Shown: positions 26,136-35,982 of the stretch, piece by piece | Layout of the letters: each line of letters begins with the position of its first letter | Position numbering within the stretch: position 1 is the stretch's first letter | From: Rhizocola hellebori | GTDB lineage: Bacteria; Actinomycetota; Actinomycetes; Mycobacteriales; Micromonosporaceae | NCBI RefSeq assembly: GCF_016862955.1 | Contig: NZ_BONY01000006.1 | Location: forward strand, 1-64,000 | DNA length: 64,000 nucleotides | Direction: 5' to 3' | The notes under the pieces: generated by a model | What the model saw: the letters and a program-made list of their open reading frames with translations, nothing else | What the model was told of the DNA's origin: nothing | Databases searched by the model: none | Translations under genes and position numbers: made by a program

Positions 26136-26161
26136 TGGCACTCACTACAGTCGAGTGCTAG
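26136..26161. promoter_or_regulatory. CIRCE element (HrcA operator)
   Basis: TGGCACTC, a 9-nt spacer and GAGTGCTAG, close to the CIRCE consensus TTAGCACTC-N9-GAGTGCTAA. It lies 19 nt before the hrcA start, just after a TAGACT -10-like box (26131-26136). HrcA should repress its own operon here and release it on heat shock. Confidence 0.95.
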
Positions 26162-26179
26162 CCGTGGGTGGAGGTGAAG

Positions 26180-27202
26180 ATGGCGTTGGACGACCGCAAG
26201 CTTGACGTGCTGCGAGCCATCGTCGAGGACTATGTCGCGACCCAGGAACCCGTCGGAAGCCGGGCACTGGTGGAGCGGCACTCCCTTGGCGTGTCACCGG
26301 CCACCGTGCGCAACGATATGGCGGTTCTGGAGGAAGAGGGCTACATTCGTCAGCCGCACACGTCGGCCGGGCGTGTCCCGACCGATCGCGGTTACCGCCT
26401 CTTCGTCGACCGCCTTTCCAAGGTCAAACCGCTTTCGCCGGCCGAGCGCCGGGCGATCGAGCGCTTCCTGGTCGGCGCGGTGGATCTCGACGACGTGGTG
26501 CACCGGGCGGTGCGCCTGCTCGCCCAGCTCACCCGGCAGGTCGCCGTGGTGCAATATCCGAGCCTGGCCCGTTCCTCAGTGCGGCACCTCGAGCTTGTCC
26601 CGGTGTCTACCACCCGCCTGCTGATAGTCATGATCACCGATACCGGCCGGGTCGAGCAGCGCATCGTCGAGCTGCCCGAGCCCACCTCGGTGGAAGATGT
26701 GGAAAACCTCACCCGAGCCCTCAACGAAAAGCTGGTCGGCAGCAAGCTGGTCGACACCCCACCGCTGGTGGCTGAGCTGGCCGAGCAGGCCAACCTCAAC
26801 CAGCCCGCGATGAACGCGCTGGCGGTGGTGCTCCTGGAGACGCTGGTGGAGCGGCATGAGGAGCGCATCACCATCGCCGGCACGGCCAACCTGGCCCGTT
26901 TCCACACCCCGCTCGACCTGGCGGGCTCGCTGCGGCCCGTGCTCGAAGCGCTGGAGGAGGAAGTGATCCTGCTCAAGCTTTTCGATCAGGTCAAGGCTGG
27001 GAGTGCGATCGTGCGCATTGGCGACGAGAATGAGGTGGCAGACCTCCGCACGACCTCGGTCGTCAGCACCGGCTACGGTCCAGGAAGTACCGTCGTGGGC
27101 GGGCTTGGCGTGCTGGGCCCCACCCGCATGGACTATCCCGCGAACATCGCCACCGTGCGGGCGGTAGCTCGTTACGTCGGCGACCTGTTGACCCAACACT
27201 GA
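26180..27202 (+). CDS. hrcA: heat-inducible transcription repressor HrcA
   Basis: Repressor of class I heat-shock genes through CIRCE. The 340-residue protein has an N-terminal winged helix ([22 protein letters not shown] split over helices 2 and 3), [19 protein letters not shown], and the GAF-like dimerisation domain. ATG 26180 follows GGAGGTGAAG at ideal spacing. It heads the operon hrcA-dnaJ-rsmE. The CIRCE site in front shows autoregulation. Confidence 0.97.
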   Translation: MALDDRKLDVLRAIVEDYVATQEPVGSRALVERHSLGVSPATVRNDMAVLEEEGYIRQPHTSAGRVPTDRGYRLFVDRLSKVKPLSPAERRAIERFLVGAVDLDDVVHRAVRLLAQLTRQVAVVQYPSLARSSVRHLELVPVSTTRLLIVMITDTGRVEQRIVELPEPTSVEDVENLTRALNEKLVGSKLVDTPPLVAELAEQANLNQPAMNALAVVLLETLVERHEERITIAGTANLARFHTPLDLAGSLRPVLEALEEEVILLKLFDQVKAGSAIVRIGDENEVADLRTTSVVSTGYGPGSTVVGGLGVLGPTRMDYPANIATVRAVARYVGDLLTQH

Positions 27203-27222
27203 GTGACGAAGAGACGGATCAC

Positions 27223-28353
27223 GTGGCCAAGGATTACTACGGCATTCTGGGCGTTCCCCGGGATGCCACCGCGGACGACATCAAGCGGTCATACCGCAAG
27301 CTGGCGCGCCAATATCACCCCGACGTCAACGACGACCCGGCGGCCGCGGAGAAGTTCAAGGACATCAACAACGCCTATGAGGTGCTCTCCGACGATCAGA
27401 AGCGCCAGATCGTCGACCTCGGCGGCGATCCGCTCAGCCCCGGTGGCGGCGGCATGGGCGGGCCTGGTGGCCCGGGCGGCCCGTTTGTGGGCTTCCAGGA
27501 CATCATGGACGCGTTCTTCGGCGGCACCGCCGCCCGCGGGCCCCGCCAGCGCACCCGGCCCGGCGCCGACGCGATCCTGCGGCTCGACCTCGATCTGGTC
27601 GAGACCTCGTTCGGGGTCGAAGCGCCGATCACCGTCGACACCGCGGTGCTGTGCACCACGTGCGCAGGCGCGGGCGCGGCGGCGGGCACCCATCCGCAGA
27701 CCTGTGACACCTGTGGCGGGCGGGGCGAGGTGCAGTCGGTGCAGCGCACGTTCCTGGGCCAGGTGGTCTCGTCGCGGCCGTGTGGCGCGTGCTCGGGCTA
27801 CGGCACGATCATCCCGCATCCCTGCGCGACGTGTGGCGGCGACGGACGCGTGCGCACCCGGCGCAGCCTGACCGTGAAGATCCCGGCCGGCGTCGAGGAC
27901 GGCATGCGCATCCGCCTGGCCGGACAGGGCGAGGTCGGCCCGGGTGGAGGCCCATCCGGCGATCTTTACGTGGAGATCCACGAGCGCCCGCATGACGTCT
28001 ACGCCCGCAAGGGCGACGACCTGCACTGCAAGGTGACCGTGCCGATGACGGCGGCGGCGCTGGGCACCAGGCTGACCATCAAGACGCTCGACTCCGAGGA
28101 GCTGCTGGAGGTCAAGGCCGGCACCCAGCCCGCCTCCACGCTTCGCATCCGGGGCAAGGGCGTGCCACACCTGCGCGGGCAGGGGCGCGGTGATCTGTTC
28201 GTGCACCTCGACGTGCGTACCCCGACAAAGCTTGATTCCACGCAGGAACAGATTCTGCGCGAGTTTGCCCGGATGCGCGGCGAAGAGGTGGCCGAGCTGT
28301 CCAAGCAAGGCGGCTTCTTCTCCCGGATGCGAGACGCCTTCAACGGTCACTGA
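27223..28353 (+). CDS. dnaJ: chaperone DnaJ
   Basis: Hsp40 co-chaperone of DnaK. The 376-residue type I DnaJ has a J domain with HPD at 32-34, a Gly/Met-rich linker (residues 70-85), four zinc-finger repeats ([32 protein letters not shown]) and the substrate-binding C-terminus. This is the hrcA-linked copy (often called DnaJ2); a dnaK-linked copy would be elsewhere. GTG start; its stop overlaps the rsmE ATG. Confidence 0.97.
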   Translation: MAKDYYGILGVPRDATADDIKRSYRKLARQYHPDVNDDPAAAEKFKDINNAYEVLSDDQKRQIVDLGGDPLSPGGGGMGGPGGPGGPFVGFQDIMDAFFGGTAARGPRQRTRPGADAILRLDLDLVETSFGVEAPITVDTAVLCTTCAGAGAAAGTHPQTCDTCGGRGEVQSVQRTFLGQVVSSRPCGACSGYGTIIPHPCATCGGDGRVRTRRSLTVKIPAGVEDGMRIRLAGQGEVGPGGGPSGDLYVEIHERPHDVYARKGDDLHCKVTVPMTAAALGTRLTIKTLDSEELLEVKAGTQPASTLRIRGKGVPHLRGQGRGDLFVHLDVRTPTKLDSTQEQILREFARMRGEEVAELSKQGGFFSRMRDAFNGH

Positions 28354-29081
28354 TGTCGCTTCCGCTATTTCTGGTCGGCGAGCTGCCATCGGGGGACGAG
28401 TTCACCCTCGATGGCCCGGAAGGCCGCCACGCCGCCACCGTGCAGCGCTTGCGGGAAGGCGAGGAGCTGCTCCTTGCCGATGGCAGGGGCGGCATGGCCC
28501 AGGCTCGGGTCAAGGCCGTTGCCGGCGCCAGCCTTCTGCTTTCCCTGATTTCTCGTGGGTACGCGGCAAGGCCTGAGCCGGTTCTCACGGTGGCCCAGGG
28601 CATCGCCAAAGGCGACCGCGGCGAGCTGGCGGTGCAGGCCATGACCGAGACCGGGGTCGACGAGATCCTGCCGTGGGCCGCCGCCCGCAGCGTGGCGCAG
28701 TGGCGCGGTGATCGCGGGTTCAAGTCCCGGGACAGATGGGTGGCCACCGCCCGGGAGGCGGCCAAACAGGCCAGGCGCGCCTGGGTGCCGGTCATCGGCG
28801 GCGAACCCGACGTGTCCACCAAGGCCCTGGCCAAGCGACTCGACGCCAACTCGTTGATACTTCACGAAGAAGCGGGTGAAAAACTGTCTACAGTGGAGCT
28901 TCCCGCCTCCGGTGAGATCGTCATCGTGATCGGTCCCGAGGGCGGCATCGATGACACCGAGCTTGCGGCGTTTCAGGCCGCGGGCGCGCGTGCGGTGCGG
29001 CTGGGCGACAGCGTTCTTCGCACCTCGACCGCGGGGGTGGCCGCGCTTTCGGTTCTCGCGGTCCGGCTCGGGCGCTGGTAG
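28353..29081 (+). CDS. rsmE: 16S rRNA (uracil-1498-N3)-methyltransferase
   Basis: SPOUT-class methyltransferase of 242 residues that modifies U1498 near the decoding site. It has an N-terminal PUA-like domain (LFLVGELPSGDEFTLDGPEGRHA) and the C-terminal knot with VIGPEGGIDDTEL and LRTSTAGVAAL. The ATG overlaps the dnaJ stop by one base (TGATG), so it is coupled to dnaJ as usual. Confidence 0.95.
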   Translation: MSLPLFLVGELPSGDEFTLDGPEGRHAATVQRLREGEELLLADGRGGMAQARVKAVAGASLLLSLISRGYAARPEPVLTVAQGIAKGDRGELAVQAMTETGVDEILPWAAARSVAQWRGDRGFKSRDRWVATAREAAKQARRAWVPVIGGEPDVSTKALAKRLDANSLILHEEAGEKLSTVELPASGEIVIVIGPEGGIDDTELAAFQAAGARAVRLGDSVLRTSTAGVAALSVLAVRLGRW

Positions 29082-29090
29082 AAACAACTC

Positions 29091-29429
29091 GTGACCGACT
29101 GCCTGTTCTGCCGCATCGTCGCCGGTGAGATCCCGGCGACGGTGGTCCTTGAGACGCCGTCTGTGCTCGCCTTCCGCGACATCCACCCGAAGGCTCCTGT
29201 GCACGTGCTTGTCATACCCAAGGAGCACTATGCCGACATCGCCGCGCTGGGTGCCGGCGACACGGCGCTGGCGGGTGAGCTGCTGGCCGGTGTGGCCGCG
29301 GTGGCCGAGAAGGAAGGGCTGTTGGGTGATGGGTTCCGGGTGGTCTTCAACACCGGTGAGTCGGTCGGCCAGAGCGTCTTTCACGCCCACGCCCACGTGC
29401 TCGGCGGGCAGACATATGGAGATCTATGA
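29091..29429 (+). CDS. HIT family nucleotide hydrolase
   Basis: A 112-residue HINT-type protein. The histidine triad is HAHAHVLGG near the C-terminus. N-terminal CLFCRIVAGEIPA is the usual HINT start with a possible zinc site. It probably cleaves phosphoramidate or adenylated nucleotides. GTG start; its stop overlaps the next ATG by 3 nt (ATGA). Confidence 0.93.
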   Translation: MTDCLFCRIVAGEIPATVVLETPSVLAFRDIHPKAPVHVLVIPKEHYADIAALGAGDTALAGELLAGVAAVAEKEGLLGDGFRVVFNTGESVGQSVFHAHAHVLGGQTYGDL

Positions 29430-30802
29430 CTGAGTCGCAGCGCGCCCTGGAGACGATGGTCCGCCAGACCCAGGCCACGGCCCGGGTGCCCGCCTTGAGC
29501 GTGGCCTTGCGGCGCAACGATCGTGAGCTGTGGACCTGCCAGGTCGGCACCTCCGGCACCGGCATCGAGCTCAGTGCCGACAGCCGGTTCCGCATCGGCT
29601 CGATCACCAAGACCTTCACCGCCGTGCTGGTGATGCAGTGCCGCGACGCGGGTCTGCTGCGCCTTGACGATCCGGTGTCGCGCTACCTCGACGTCCCGGC
29701 CCACGGCGAGCTGACCATCCGGCGGCTGCTGTCGCACACCGCGGGCCTGCAACGCGAGCCCTTCGGCGACGTGTGGGACACCCTGGTCGCCCCCGATCTG
29801 GAGGGCTTGCTCAAGGAGCTGGCCCGGGCCGAGGCCGTGCACCCGCAAGCGCGCCGTTTCCACTACTCCAACCTCGGCTTCGCCGTGCTGGGGCAGCTGG
29901 CCGCCAAGGTGCTCGACGGTCAGTGGTGGCCTCTGGTGCAGGAGCGCATCTGCGGTCCACTGGGCCTTGCCGCCACCACCCTGGCGCCACCTTCGCAAGC
30001 GGTGACCGGCTATCTGGTCGATGCCTACTCCGACAATGCCCGGCCCGAGCCGCCCGCCGACTTCGGCGCGGTGGCGCCCGCCGCCCAGCTCTGGAGCACG
30101 GCCGCCGACATGGCCACCTGGGGTGCCTTCCTGGCCGACCCGGAAAGCGTCGAGTCGTCCGGTGAGGTGCTCTCCGCCGCGACGCTGGCCGAGATGCGCT
30201 GGCCGCTGACCCCGCGCCATGAAGGGGTGTGGCTGACCAGCTTTGGGCTTGGGCCGATGCTTTATCCCCAGCCTGACCGCTCGGTGCACGTCGGGCACAA
30301 CGGCGCCATGCCCGGCTTCCTCGCCGCCGCCTACGGCCGCCAGGGCGGGCCGGGCAACCCCGGCGGCGTGGGCGCGGCCGTCCTGGCCTCCTCGGGCACC
30401 GCGTCGGAGATTTTCGACCTGGCCCACCGCCTGATCAACGAGGCGCTGACCGGCGATCCGATGAGCATCCCGGTGTGGCTGCCCGGCACCCCGGTGCCGG
30501 CCGAGCTGAGCAGCGCGCTGGGGCGCTGGTGGGGTGAGGGGTACGAATACGTCTTCCGCTGGTCCGAGGGCTCGCTGACGGCCACCGGGGTCGACGACCC
30601 GCAGTGGCTGACCCCCGCTACCTTCGCCCCGGTCGCCGGTGAAACGGACATTTATCGCACGATGTCCGGGCGTGAGGCCGGGGAGCTGCTGAGGTTGACG
30701 CGAGGCCCCGACGGGGAAATAACAGTCATGCACTGGGCCACCTATCGATTCACTCGCCGTCAGCAGACCTTTGATGGCGTAAACGTGTTCGTGGGTGGCT
30801 AG
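29426..30802 (+). CDS. serine hydrolase (beta-lactamase/class C-like)
   Basis: A 458-residue penicillin-binding-protein-fold hydrolase. The catalytic Ser59 and Lys62 are in RIGSITKTF, and Tyr147 of the YxN motif is in HYSNLGF. A third motif, HVGHNGAMPG (HxG type), lies near residue 292. No signal peptide is seen, so it is likely cytoplasmic and more probably an esterase or peptidase than a beta-lactamase. The C-terminal 120 residues form an extra beta domain. It sits inside a housekeeping operon, coupled to the HIT gene. Confidence 0.85.
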   Translation: MTESQRALETMVRQTQATARVPALSVALRRNDRELWTCQVGTSGTGIELSADSRFRIGSITKTFTAVLVMQCRDAGLLRLDDPVSRYLDVPAHGELTIRRLLSHTAGLQREPFGDVWDTLVAPDLEGLLKELARAEAVHPQARRFHYSNLGFAVLGQLAAKVLDGQWWPLVQERICGPLGLAATTLAPPSQAVTGYLVDAYSDNARPEPPADFGAVAPAAQLWSTAADMATWGAFLADPESVESSGEVLSAATLAEMRWPLTPRHEGVWLTSFGLGPMLYPQPDRSVHVGHNGAMPGFLAAAYGRQGGPGNPGGVGAAVLASSGTASEIFDLAHRLINEALTGDPMSIPVWLPGTPVPAELSSALGRWWGEGYEYVFRWSEGSLTATGVDDPQWLTPATFAPVAGETDIYRTMSGREAGELLRLTRGPDGEITVMHWATYRFTRRQQTFDGVNVFVGG

Positions 30803-30872
30803 CAGTGGCGATTACCATGGAGTCCAACGTCGAGTCCAGGAAGCAGGTGGCGGTAGGCCGCTTGGCCGAGTT

Positions 30873-31892
30873 ATGAGCGTCAGTTCGACACAGAGCAAGA
30901 TCACCGTTGCTGACCCGCGCATCATGGTTCAGCTTCTTGGCACCGGAGATCGCAACCTCCGGTTCATCGAGAAAGCCCTCGCCAGCGATGTCATGGTGCG
31001 GGGAAACGAAATCACCATTAGCGGATCGGCGGCCGACAACGCGCTTGCCGAGCGACTCTTTTCCGAGTTGCTAGAGCTGATCGAGAAGGGCGAGACGCTG
31101 ACCGAAGACGCAGTCCGGCGCACCGCGGAAATGCTCACCGAGGGCACCGCCGAGCGTCCGGCCGAGGTGCTGACCCTCAACATCCTCTCCCGTCGCGGGC
31201 GCACCATCCGCCCCAAGACGCTGGGCCAGAAGAAATATGTCGACGCCATCGACCAGCACACCATCGTCTTTGGCATCGGCCCGGCCGGCACGGGAAAGAC
31301 CTACCTGGCGATGGCGAAGGCGGTCCAGGCTCTGCAGGCGAAGCAGATCAACCGGATCATCCTGACCCGTCCCGCGGTCGAGGCCGGTGAGCGGCTTGGC
31401 TTTCTGCCCGGAACGCTCAACGAGAAGATCGATCCATATCTGCGGCCGCTCTATGACGCGCTGCACGACATGATCGATCCCGAGTCGATCCCGCGGCTGA
31501 TGACCCAGGGCACCATCGAGGTCGCACCACTGGCCTACATGCGGGGCCGGACGCTCAACGACGCGTTCATCATCCTCGATGAGGCGCAGAACACCACGCC
31601 CGAGCAGATGAAGATGTTCCTCACCCGGCTCGGGTTCGGTTCCAAGATCGTCGTCACCGGTGACGTGACCCAGGTCGACCTGCCCGGTGGCACCTCAAGC
31701 GGGTTGCGCGTCGTGCAGGACATCCTCGATGGCGTGGAAGACGTCCACTTTTCCCGCCTCACCAGCGCGGATGTCGTGAGACACAAGCTGGTCGGTGAGA
31801 TCGTTGACGCCTATGCCAGGTGGGACGCCACGCAGGAGGCCCCGCCACAGGTGCACGCGATGCAGGGCCGCCGCGCGGGCCGACGTAGATAG
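30873..31892 (+). CDS. phoH: PhoH family ATPase
   Basis: A 339-residue PhoH-like protein: an N-terminal KH-like region, then a P-loop ATPase/helicase core with Walker A GPAGTGKT (136-143) and Walker [10 protein letters not shown]. Neighbouring ybeY is its usual partner, and the pair is thought to act in RNA or ribosome processing. ATG 30873 opens the conserved N-terminus; the frame runs upstream into the serine hydrolase gene without similarity. There is no strong Shine-Dalgarno. Confidence 0.94.
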   Translation: MSVSSTQSKITVADPRIMVQLLGTGDRNLRFIEKALASDVMVRGNEITISGSAADNALAERLFSELLELIEKGETLTEDAVRRTAEMLTEGTAERPAEVLTLNILSRRGRTIRPKTLGQKKYVDAIDQHTIVFGIGPAGTGKTYLAMAKAVQALQAKQINRIILTRPAVEAGERLGFLPGTLNEKIDPYLRPLYDALHDMIDPESIPRLMTQGTIEVAPLAYMRGRTLNDAFIILDEAQNTTPEQMKMFLTRLGFGSKIVVTGDVTQVDLPGGTSSGLRVVQDILDGVEDVHFSRLTSADVVRHKLVGEIVDAYARWDATQEAPPQVHAMQGRRAGRRR

Positions 31893-31902
31893 CTGAGGAA
31901 AT

Positions 31903-32427
31903 ATGTCGATCGAGATCGCCAACGAGTCCGGGTACGAAGTCGACGCCGATGTGATCGTGGCGATCGCCCGGCACACGCTGAGCCAGATGGGGGTCAATCC
32001 GCTGGCCGAGCTTTCGGTGCTGCTCGTCGACTCCGATTACATGGCCGAGCTCAACCATCGCTGGATGGGCAAGGACGGCCCGACCGACGTGCTGGCCTTC
32101 CCGATGGATGAGAACACCATCGACCACGGCCCGGCCGAGGCGACCGGCGCGCCCACCCTGCTCGGCGATATCGTGCTGTGCCCGGAGGTGGCCACCGCCC
32201 AGGCGCTCAAGTACGGCAACGCCGATCCGCGCATGCGCCGCGACCAAGATGAGGGCGAGGCGGTAAGACCCGCCGACGGAAAGTATGGCGTCGCCGACGA
32301 ATTGAATATGCTCACTATCCACGGGGTGCTGCATCTGCTTGGCTACGACCACGCAGAGCCAGAAGAGGAGCGGGAAATGTTCTCCCTGCAGGGCAAGTTG
32401 CTGGAAAGCTGGCAGGCAAGACAGTGA
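31903..32427 (+). CDS. ybeY: endoribonuclease YbeY
   Basis: Metal-dependent RNase for rRNA maturation and quality control. The 174-residue protein has the zinc triad H140, H144 and H150 in [11 protein letters not shown] and the [10 protein letters not shown] motif. An insert of about 25 charged residues (around [14 protein letters not shown]) separates GDIVLCPE from the active site. It overlaps the next gene by 4 nt. Confidence 0.95.
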   Translation: MSIEIANESGYEVDADVIVAIARHTLSQMGVNPLAELSVLLVDSDYMAELNHRWMGKDGPTDVLAFPMDENTIDHGPAEATGAPTLLGDIVLCPEVATAQALKYGNADPRMRRDQDEGEAVRPADGKYGVADELNMLTIHGVLHLLGYDHAEPEEEREMFSLQGKLLESWQARQ

Positions 32428-33749
32428 GTGGTGATTTAGGCGGCCTGCCTGACGCCGCCCTGCTCGGCTCGGCGGCGGGCCTGGTGGTGCTGGCAGGAAT
32501 CTTCGCCATGACCGAGTCCGCGCTTGGCGTCGTGTCGCCCGCGCGGGCGGCCGAGCTGGCCCGGGAGGGCAAGCGCGGCGCGCAGGCGCTGCATGCCGTG
32601 GCTTCGGACGCCGTACGACATATAAATCTTCTGCTGCTCTTGAGATTGCTCTGCGAGCTGACCGCGACCACGTTGGTGGCGCTGGTGGCGGTGGAAACGT
32701 TCCAGGGCTCGGCGTGGAAGGCCGCCCTGGTCACCGCCGGGGCGATGACGCTGATCAGCTACGTGGTGGTGGGTGTCGCCCCGCGCACGATCGGCCGCCA
32801 GCACGCCTATTCGGTGGGCCGCTACACCGCGCCGGTGGTGCGCTGGCTCGGGCGCATTCTCAACCCGCTGGCCAACCTTCTGATCGTCATCGGTAACGCG
32901 GTCACTCCCGGCCGCGGATTCCGCGAGGGGCCTTTCGCCACCCAGGTGGAGCTGCGTGAGCTGGTCGACCTGGCCGAACAGCGCGGTGTCGTGGAGCACG
33001 GCGAGCGCGAAATGATCCACTCGGTCTTCTCCCTGGGCGACACCATCGCCCGCGAGGTGATGGTGCCGCGCACCGAAATGGTGTGGATCGAGGCCAGCAA
33101 GACCGCCGAACAGGCGCTCGCGCTGGCGCTTCGCTCGGGCTTCTCACGCATTCCGGTGGTGGGCGAGAGCGTCGACGACGTGCTGGGGGTGGTCTACCTC
33201 AAGGACATCGCCCGGCGGGTCCAGGAAGGCAACGCCGCCACCACCCAGGTGCTCATGCTGATGCGCGACGCGGTCTTCGTGCCCGAGTCCAAGCCGGTCG
33301 ACGATCTGCTCTCCGAGATGCAGGCGGCCCGCACCCACATCGCCATCGTCATCGACGAATACGGTGGCACCGCGGGGCTGGTCACCATCGAGGACATCCT
33401 GGAGGAGATCGTCGGCGAGATCACCGACGAATATGACGTCGAACGGCCGCCCATCGAGAGGGTCGGCGAGGATCAGGTCCGGGTCACCGCCCGGCTGCCC
33501 ATCGAGGACCTGGGTGAGATCTTCGATGTCGCCCTGCCCGCCGACGAGGTCGAAACCGTGGGCGGGTTGCTGGCGCAGGCCCTTGGCCGGGTGCCGATCC
33601 CCGGCTCATCGGCCACTGTCGGCGGGCTCACCCTGGTCGCCGAGGGCACCACGGGCCGCCGCAACCACATCGATACAGTCCTGGTCCGGCGCACCATCGC
33701 GCAGGAGTCGCCGGCCGTATCCGGAGAAAGGCACCTTGCCGATGTCTGA
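32424..33749 (+). CDS. CorC/HlyC-type CNNM transporter protein
   Basis: Membrane protein with cytoplasmic CBS pair; homologues move or sense Mg2+ or Co2+. The 441-residue protein has a DUF21 membrane domain (three to four helices, residues 10-170), an acidic helical hairpin ([26 protein letters not shown]), two CBS domains (about 200-325, with [23 protein letters not shown]), and the C-terminal CorC_HlyC domain. It overlaps ybeY upstream and the cytidine-deaminase relic downstream (8 nt). Confidence 0.92.
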   Translation: MSGDLGGLPDAALLGSAAGLVVLAGIFAMTESALGVVSPARAAELAREGKRGAQALHAVASDAVRHINLLLLLRLLCELTATTLVALVAVETFQGSAWKAALVTAGAMTLISYVVVGVAPRTIGRQHAYSVGRYTAPVVRWLGRILNPLANLLIVIGNAVTPGRGFREGPFATQVELRELVDLAEQRGVVEHGEREMIHSVFSLGDTIAREVMVPRTEMVWIEASKTAEQALALALRSGFSRIPVVGESVDDVLGVVYLKDIARRVQEGNAATTQVLMLMRDAVFVPESKPVDDLLSEMQAARTHIAIVIDEYGGTAGLVTIEDILEEIVGEITDEYDVERPPIERVGEDQVRVTARLPIEDLGEIFDVALPADEVETVGGLLAQALGRVPIPGSSATVGGLTLVAEGTTGRRNHIDTVLVRRTIAQESPAVSGERHLADV

Positions 33750-34041
33750 GCTGTCCGCCGAGGACGAGAAGCTGGTAACTCTGGCCAAATCCGCCCGCGC
33801 CCGGGTCGGGGCCGTTGAAGGCGCGGCCGTGCGCGACGAGGACGGCCGCAGCTACACCGGCGTCACCGTCCGCCAGCCCTCGTTCGAGGTCACCGCCCTG
33901 CAGCTGGCGGTGGCGAGCGCGCTGGCCGCGGGAGCGTCCACATTGGAGGCTGCCGTCGTGGTCACCGCCGAGGCCAAGGTCGACGAGACCCCCGTGCGCG
34001 ATGTCGCGGCTACCGCCCCGATCCATCTCATCGCCGGGTGA
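33742..34041 (+). CDS. degenerate cytidine-deaminase-like protein
   Basis: A 99-residue protein in the position where actinobacteria carry a cytidine deaminase between corC and era. The fold outline survives (DGRSYTGVTVRQPSFEVTALQLAVASAL), but the catalytic (H/C)AE and the zinc-binding PCxxC are absent, so it cannot be a normal deaminase. Typical active enzymes are about 130 residues. It is either a conserved non-catalytic homologue or a decayed gene; the intact frame and overlap with corC favour the former. Confidence 0.7.
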   Translation: MSELSAEDEKLVTLAKSARARVGAVEGAAVRDEDGRSYTGVTVRQPSFEVTALQLAVASALAAGASTLEAAVVVTAEAKVDETPVRDVAATAPIHLIAG

Positions 34042-34045
34042 AGCC

Positions 34046-35083
34046 CTAGTAGACCGACAGGTGAACGTGGTTGGTGTGGTCGCCCGCGGGGTCGTCGCCA
34101 CAGTTGGAACCGGCCGAGTTGTAGCGGTGCCAGCCGACGCCGTATTGCCAGATCTGGCAGTACCACACCACGTACATCACGCCTAAGGCCTTGGCATTCT
34201 TGACGAAGAAGGCGGCCAGCCGGTCGCCGTAGGTTTTGTTCTCCCCGCCGGCCGATCTGTTGACGAACCCGTCCGGGGTCGCCGCGAAGTCGCAGGCGCG
34301 GCCCTTCGGGTGCTCATAGCGGTTGCCGGGCCGGAAACAGGAGACGTACCAGGTGAACCCGGCCCGCTTCGCCTCGGCCATCGCGTGCAGGGTGCGCGGC
34401 GTGATGCAGCCGCTGGTGGTCGGATCGTCCAGCGAACACGACTCGCTCGGCCAGGTGCCGTCGGGGTTGCGCGGCGCGGGCTGCGCCACCGGCATCCCGG
34501 ACGGGTCCACCACATCGGCGCGTTTCGCCGAGGCCGACGCCAGCGCCTTTTCCGCGGCCAGCTTTCGTTTGGCCATCTCCTGCACCGCGGCCGCCTGCGC
34601 GCCGACCTCCGCATCGATGGCGGCTTTCGCTTCCGCCGCACGGGATTTGGCCTCCGCCAGATCGCCTATCCGATCAAGATCAGCGCGACTGATCTTGTCG
34701 AGGGTCTGCGCCCGGCCGAGGAAGTCTTCCGTGCTGGTGGCCTGCAGCATCAGCGCCACCGGCGTGATCCGGCCGGTGCGGTAGGCCTCGGCGGCGAAGT
34801 CGGCGATGCGCGCCCGGACCCGGGCCACATCGTTCTCGGCGACCGCCAGCCTTTCCTGCTGTTGAGCCTGCTTGGCTTTGGAGGCGGCGAACTCGGTCTC
34901 GGCTTTGATGTACCCCTCCGCCGCCGCGGCCAGATTGGCGCGCAGCGTGGTCAGCGCCTGCGAACCGCCCTCTTCGGGCGTCGTCGGCTCGGCCGTGGCC
35001 GGGGCGCCGGCGGTCAACGCCAGCAATACCGCGATCGCGACGACTGCCGCTTTCCAGCGCGAATAGGACCAGGTGGGGGTCAC
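34046..35083 (-). CDS. exported coiled-coil protein with M15/VanY-like C-terminal domain
   Basis: A 345-residue secreted protein. Residues 1-31 are a signal peptide; 38-195 are a long Ala/Lys/Glu/Arg coiled coil as in RipA/NlpC-type wall proteins. Residues 200-345 form a D,D-peptidase-like domain with EHPKGRACDFA (His...Asp zinc ligands) and DHTNHVHLSVY (the terminal His motif), plus six Cys. Probable peptidoglycan hydrolase or related protein outside the membrane. GTG start, 8 nt after TAGCGT. It converges with the deaminase relic with a 4-bp gap. Confidence 0.8.
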   Translation of the reverse strand: MTPTWSYSRWKAAVVAIAVLLALTAGAPATAEPTTPEEGGSQALTTLRANLAAAAEGYIKAETEFAASKAKQAQQQERLAVAENDVARVRARIADFAAEAYRTGRITPVALMLQATSTEDFLGRAQTLDKISRADLDRIGDLAEAKSRAAEAKAAIDAEVGAQAAAVQEMAKRKLAAEKALASASAKRADVVDPSGMPVAQPAPRNPDGTWPSESCSLDDPTTSGCITPRTLHAMAEAKRAGFTWYVSCFRPGNRYEHPKGRACDFAATPDGFVNRSAGGENKTYGDRLAAFFVKNAKALGVMYVVWYCQIWQYGVGWHRYNSAGSNCGDDPAGDHTNHVHLSVY

Positions 35084-35091
35084 GCCGCCAC

Positions 35092-35097
35092 ACGCTA
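35092..35097 (-). promoter_or_regulatory. -10 hexamer of the coiled-coil peptidase gene
   Basis: TAGCGT, 8 nt before GTG 35083. Confidence 0.4.
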
Positions 35098-35253
35098 CCC
35101 GGTACCACCGGGGCAGCCCAGCTCACAGATCCGCCAACGGAGATCGACATCCATGATGAGCTGCAACAACACGCCGCCAAAAAAGTGTGGAGCCGGGTGG
35201 CTTCGCCCCAAATTGGTTTGCCCACCGCGCCACCGGTCGCCGATCCTTGGTCC

Positions 35254-35982
35254 ATGAACAAGAATCCGGTCCTCGACGCGCGCAACGTCGTCGACGAGCT
35301 GTTCCCGCAGGCGCGTTGGGCAATCCTGACCGGCAGCGTGATCACCTCGGCGCGGACGCTGGGATCGGATCTGGACATCGTCGTGCTGCTGCCCGATGGC
35401 GATCCTCAAGCGCCACACCGTGATTCGCGTCGTTACCGCGGCTGGCCGGTGGAGCTGTTCGTGCACGACGAGCAAACGTTGCGTCACTATCTGGCCACCG
35501 AGCTGGCCGCCCGCAAGCCACACCTGCACCGGATGCTCGGCACCGGGGTGGCTCTCACCGGCGATCCCGTGATGTGGCAGGAACGCTGCGCCAAGGTGCT
35601 CGCCGGCGGTCCGCCGCCGTTGACGGAAGCGGAGAGAGATCGGGCACGCTACGGGCTGACCGATCTCCTCGATGATCTCGTCCACGCGGTGGATCCCGGC
35701 GAGCGCACCGTGATCGCCGCTACCGCCTGGCAGGCCGCGGGCGAGTGCACGCTCAGTCTGGCCGGGCGCTGGACGGGCGGCGGGAAATGGCTGTTGCGTG
35801 AGCTGAGGCAGTGGGATCCGGCCGTGGCCGACGACTGGCTTGCCGCGCGCCAAGACCCGGCCGGCTATATCCGCCAGCTCCTCGAGCGCCACGGCGGGCC
35901 GCTGTTCGAGGGTTACCGGGCGGTTGGTGAGCGTGCGGGCAATGCCGAAACCGGCACGCCCACACGCGTTCCCGTGGGGTGA
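35254..35982 (+). CDS. nucleotidyltransferase domain protein
   Basis: A 242-residue protein of the pol-beta/MNT superfamily. The active-site pattern is LTGSVITSARTLGSDLDIVV, with Gly27-Ser28 and Asp39, Asp41. The rest is helical and resembles adenylyltransferases that modify small molecules or proteins. The substrate is unknown. A GATCCT hexamer lies 6 nt before the ATG. It converges with the three-repeat gene with no gap. Confidence 0.8.
   Translation: MNKNPVLDARNVVDELFPQARWAILTGSVITSARTLGSDLDIVVLLPDGDPQAPHRDSRRYRGWPVELFVHDEQTLRHYLATELAARKPHLHRMLGTGVALTGDPVMWQERCAKVLAGGPPPLTEAERDRARYGLTDLLDDLVHAVDPGERTVIAATAWQAAGECTLSLAGRWTGGGKWLLRELRQWDPAVADDWLAARQDPAGYIRQLLERHGGPLFEGYRAVGERAGNAETGTPTRVPVG

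Noticed and set aside
28717-28732. tRNA-like T-arm sequence (GGTTCAAGTCCCGG)
   Set aside because: It lies inside rsmE coding sequence and no acceptor, D or anticodon arm fits around it. I found no tRNA or rRNA gene in the window.
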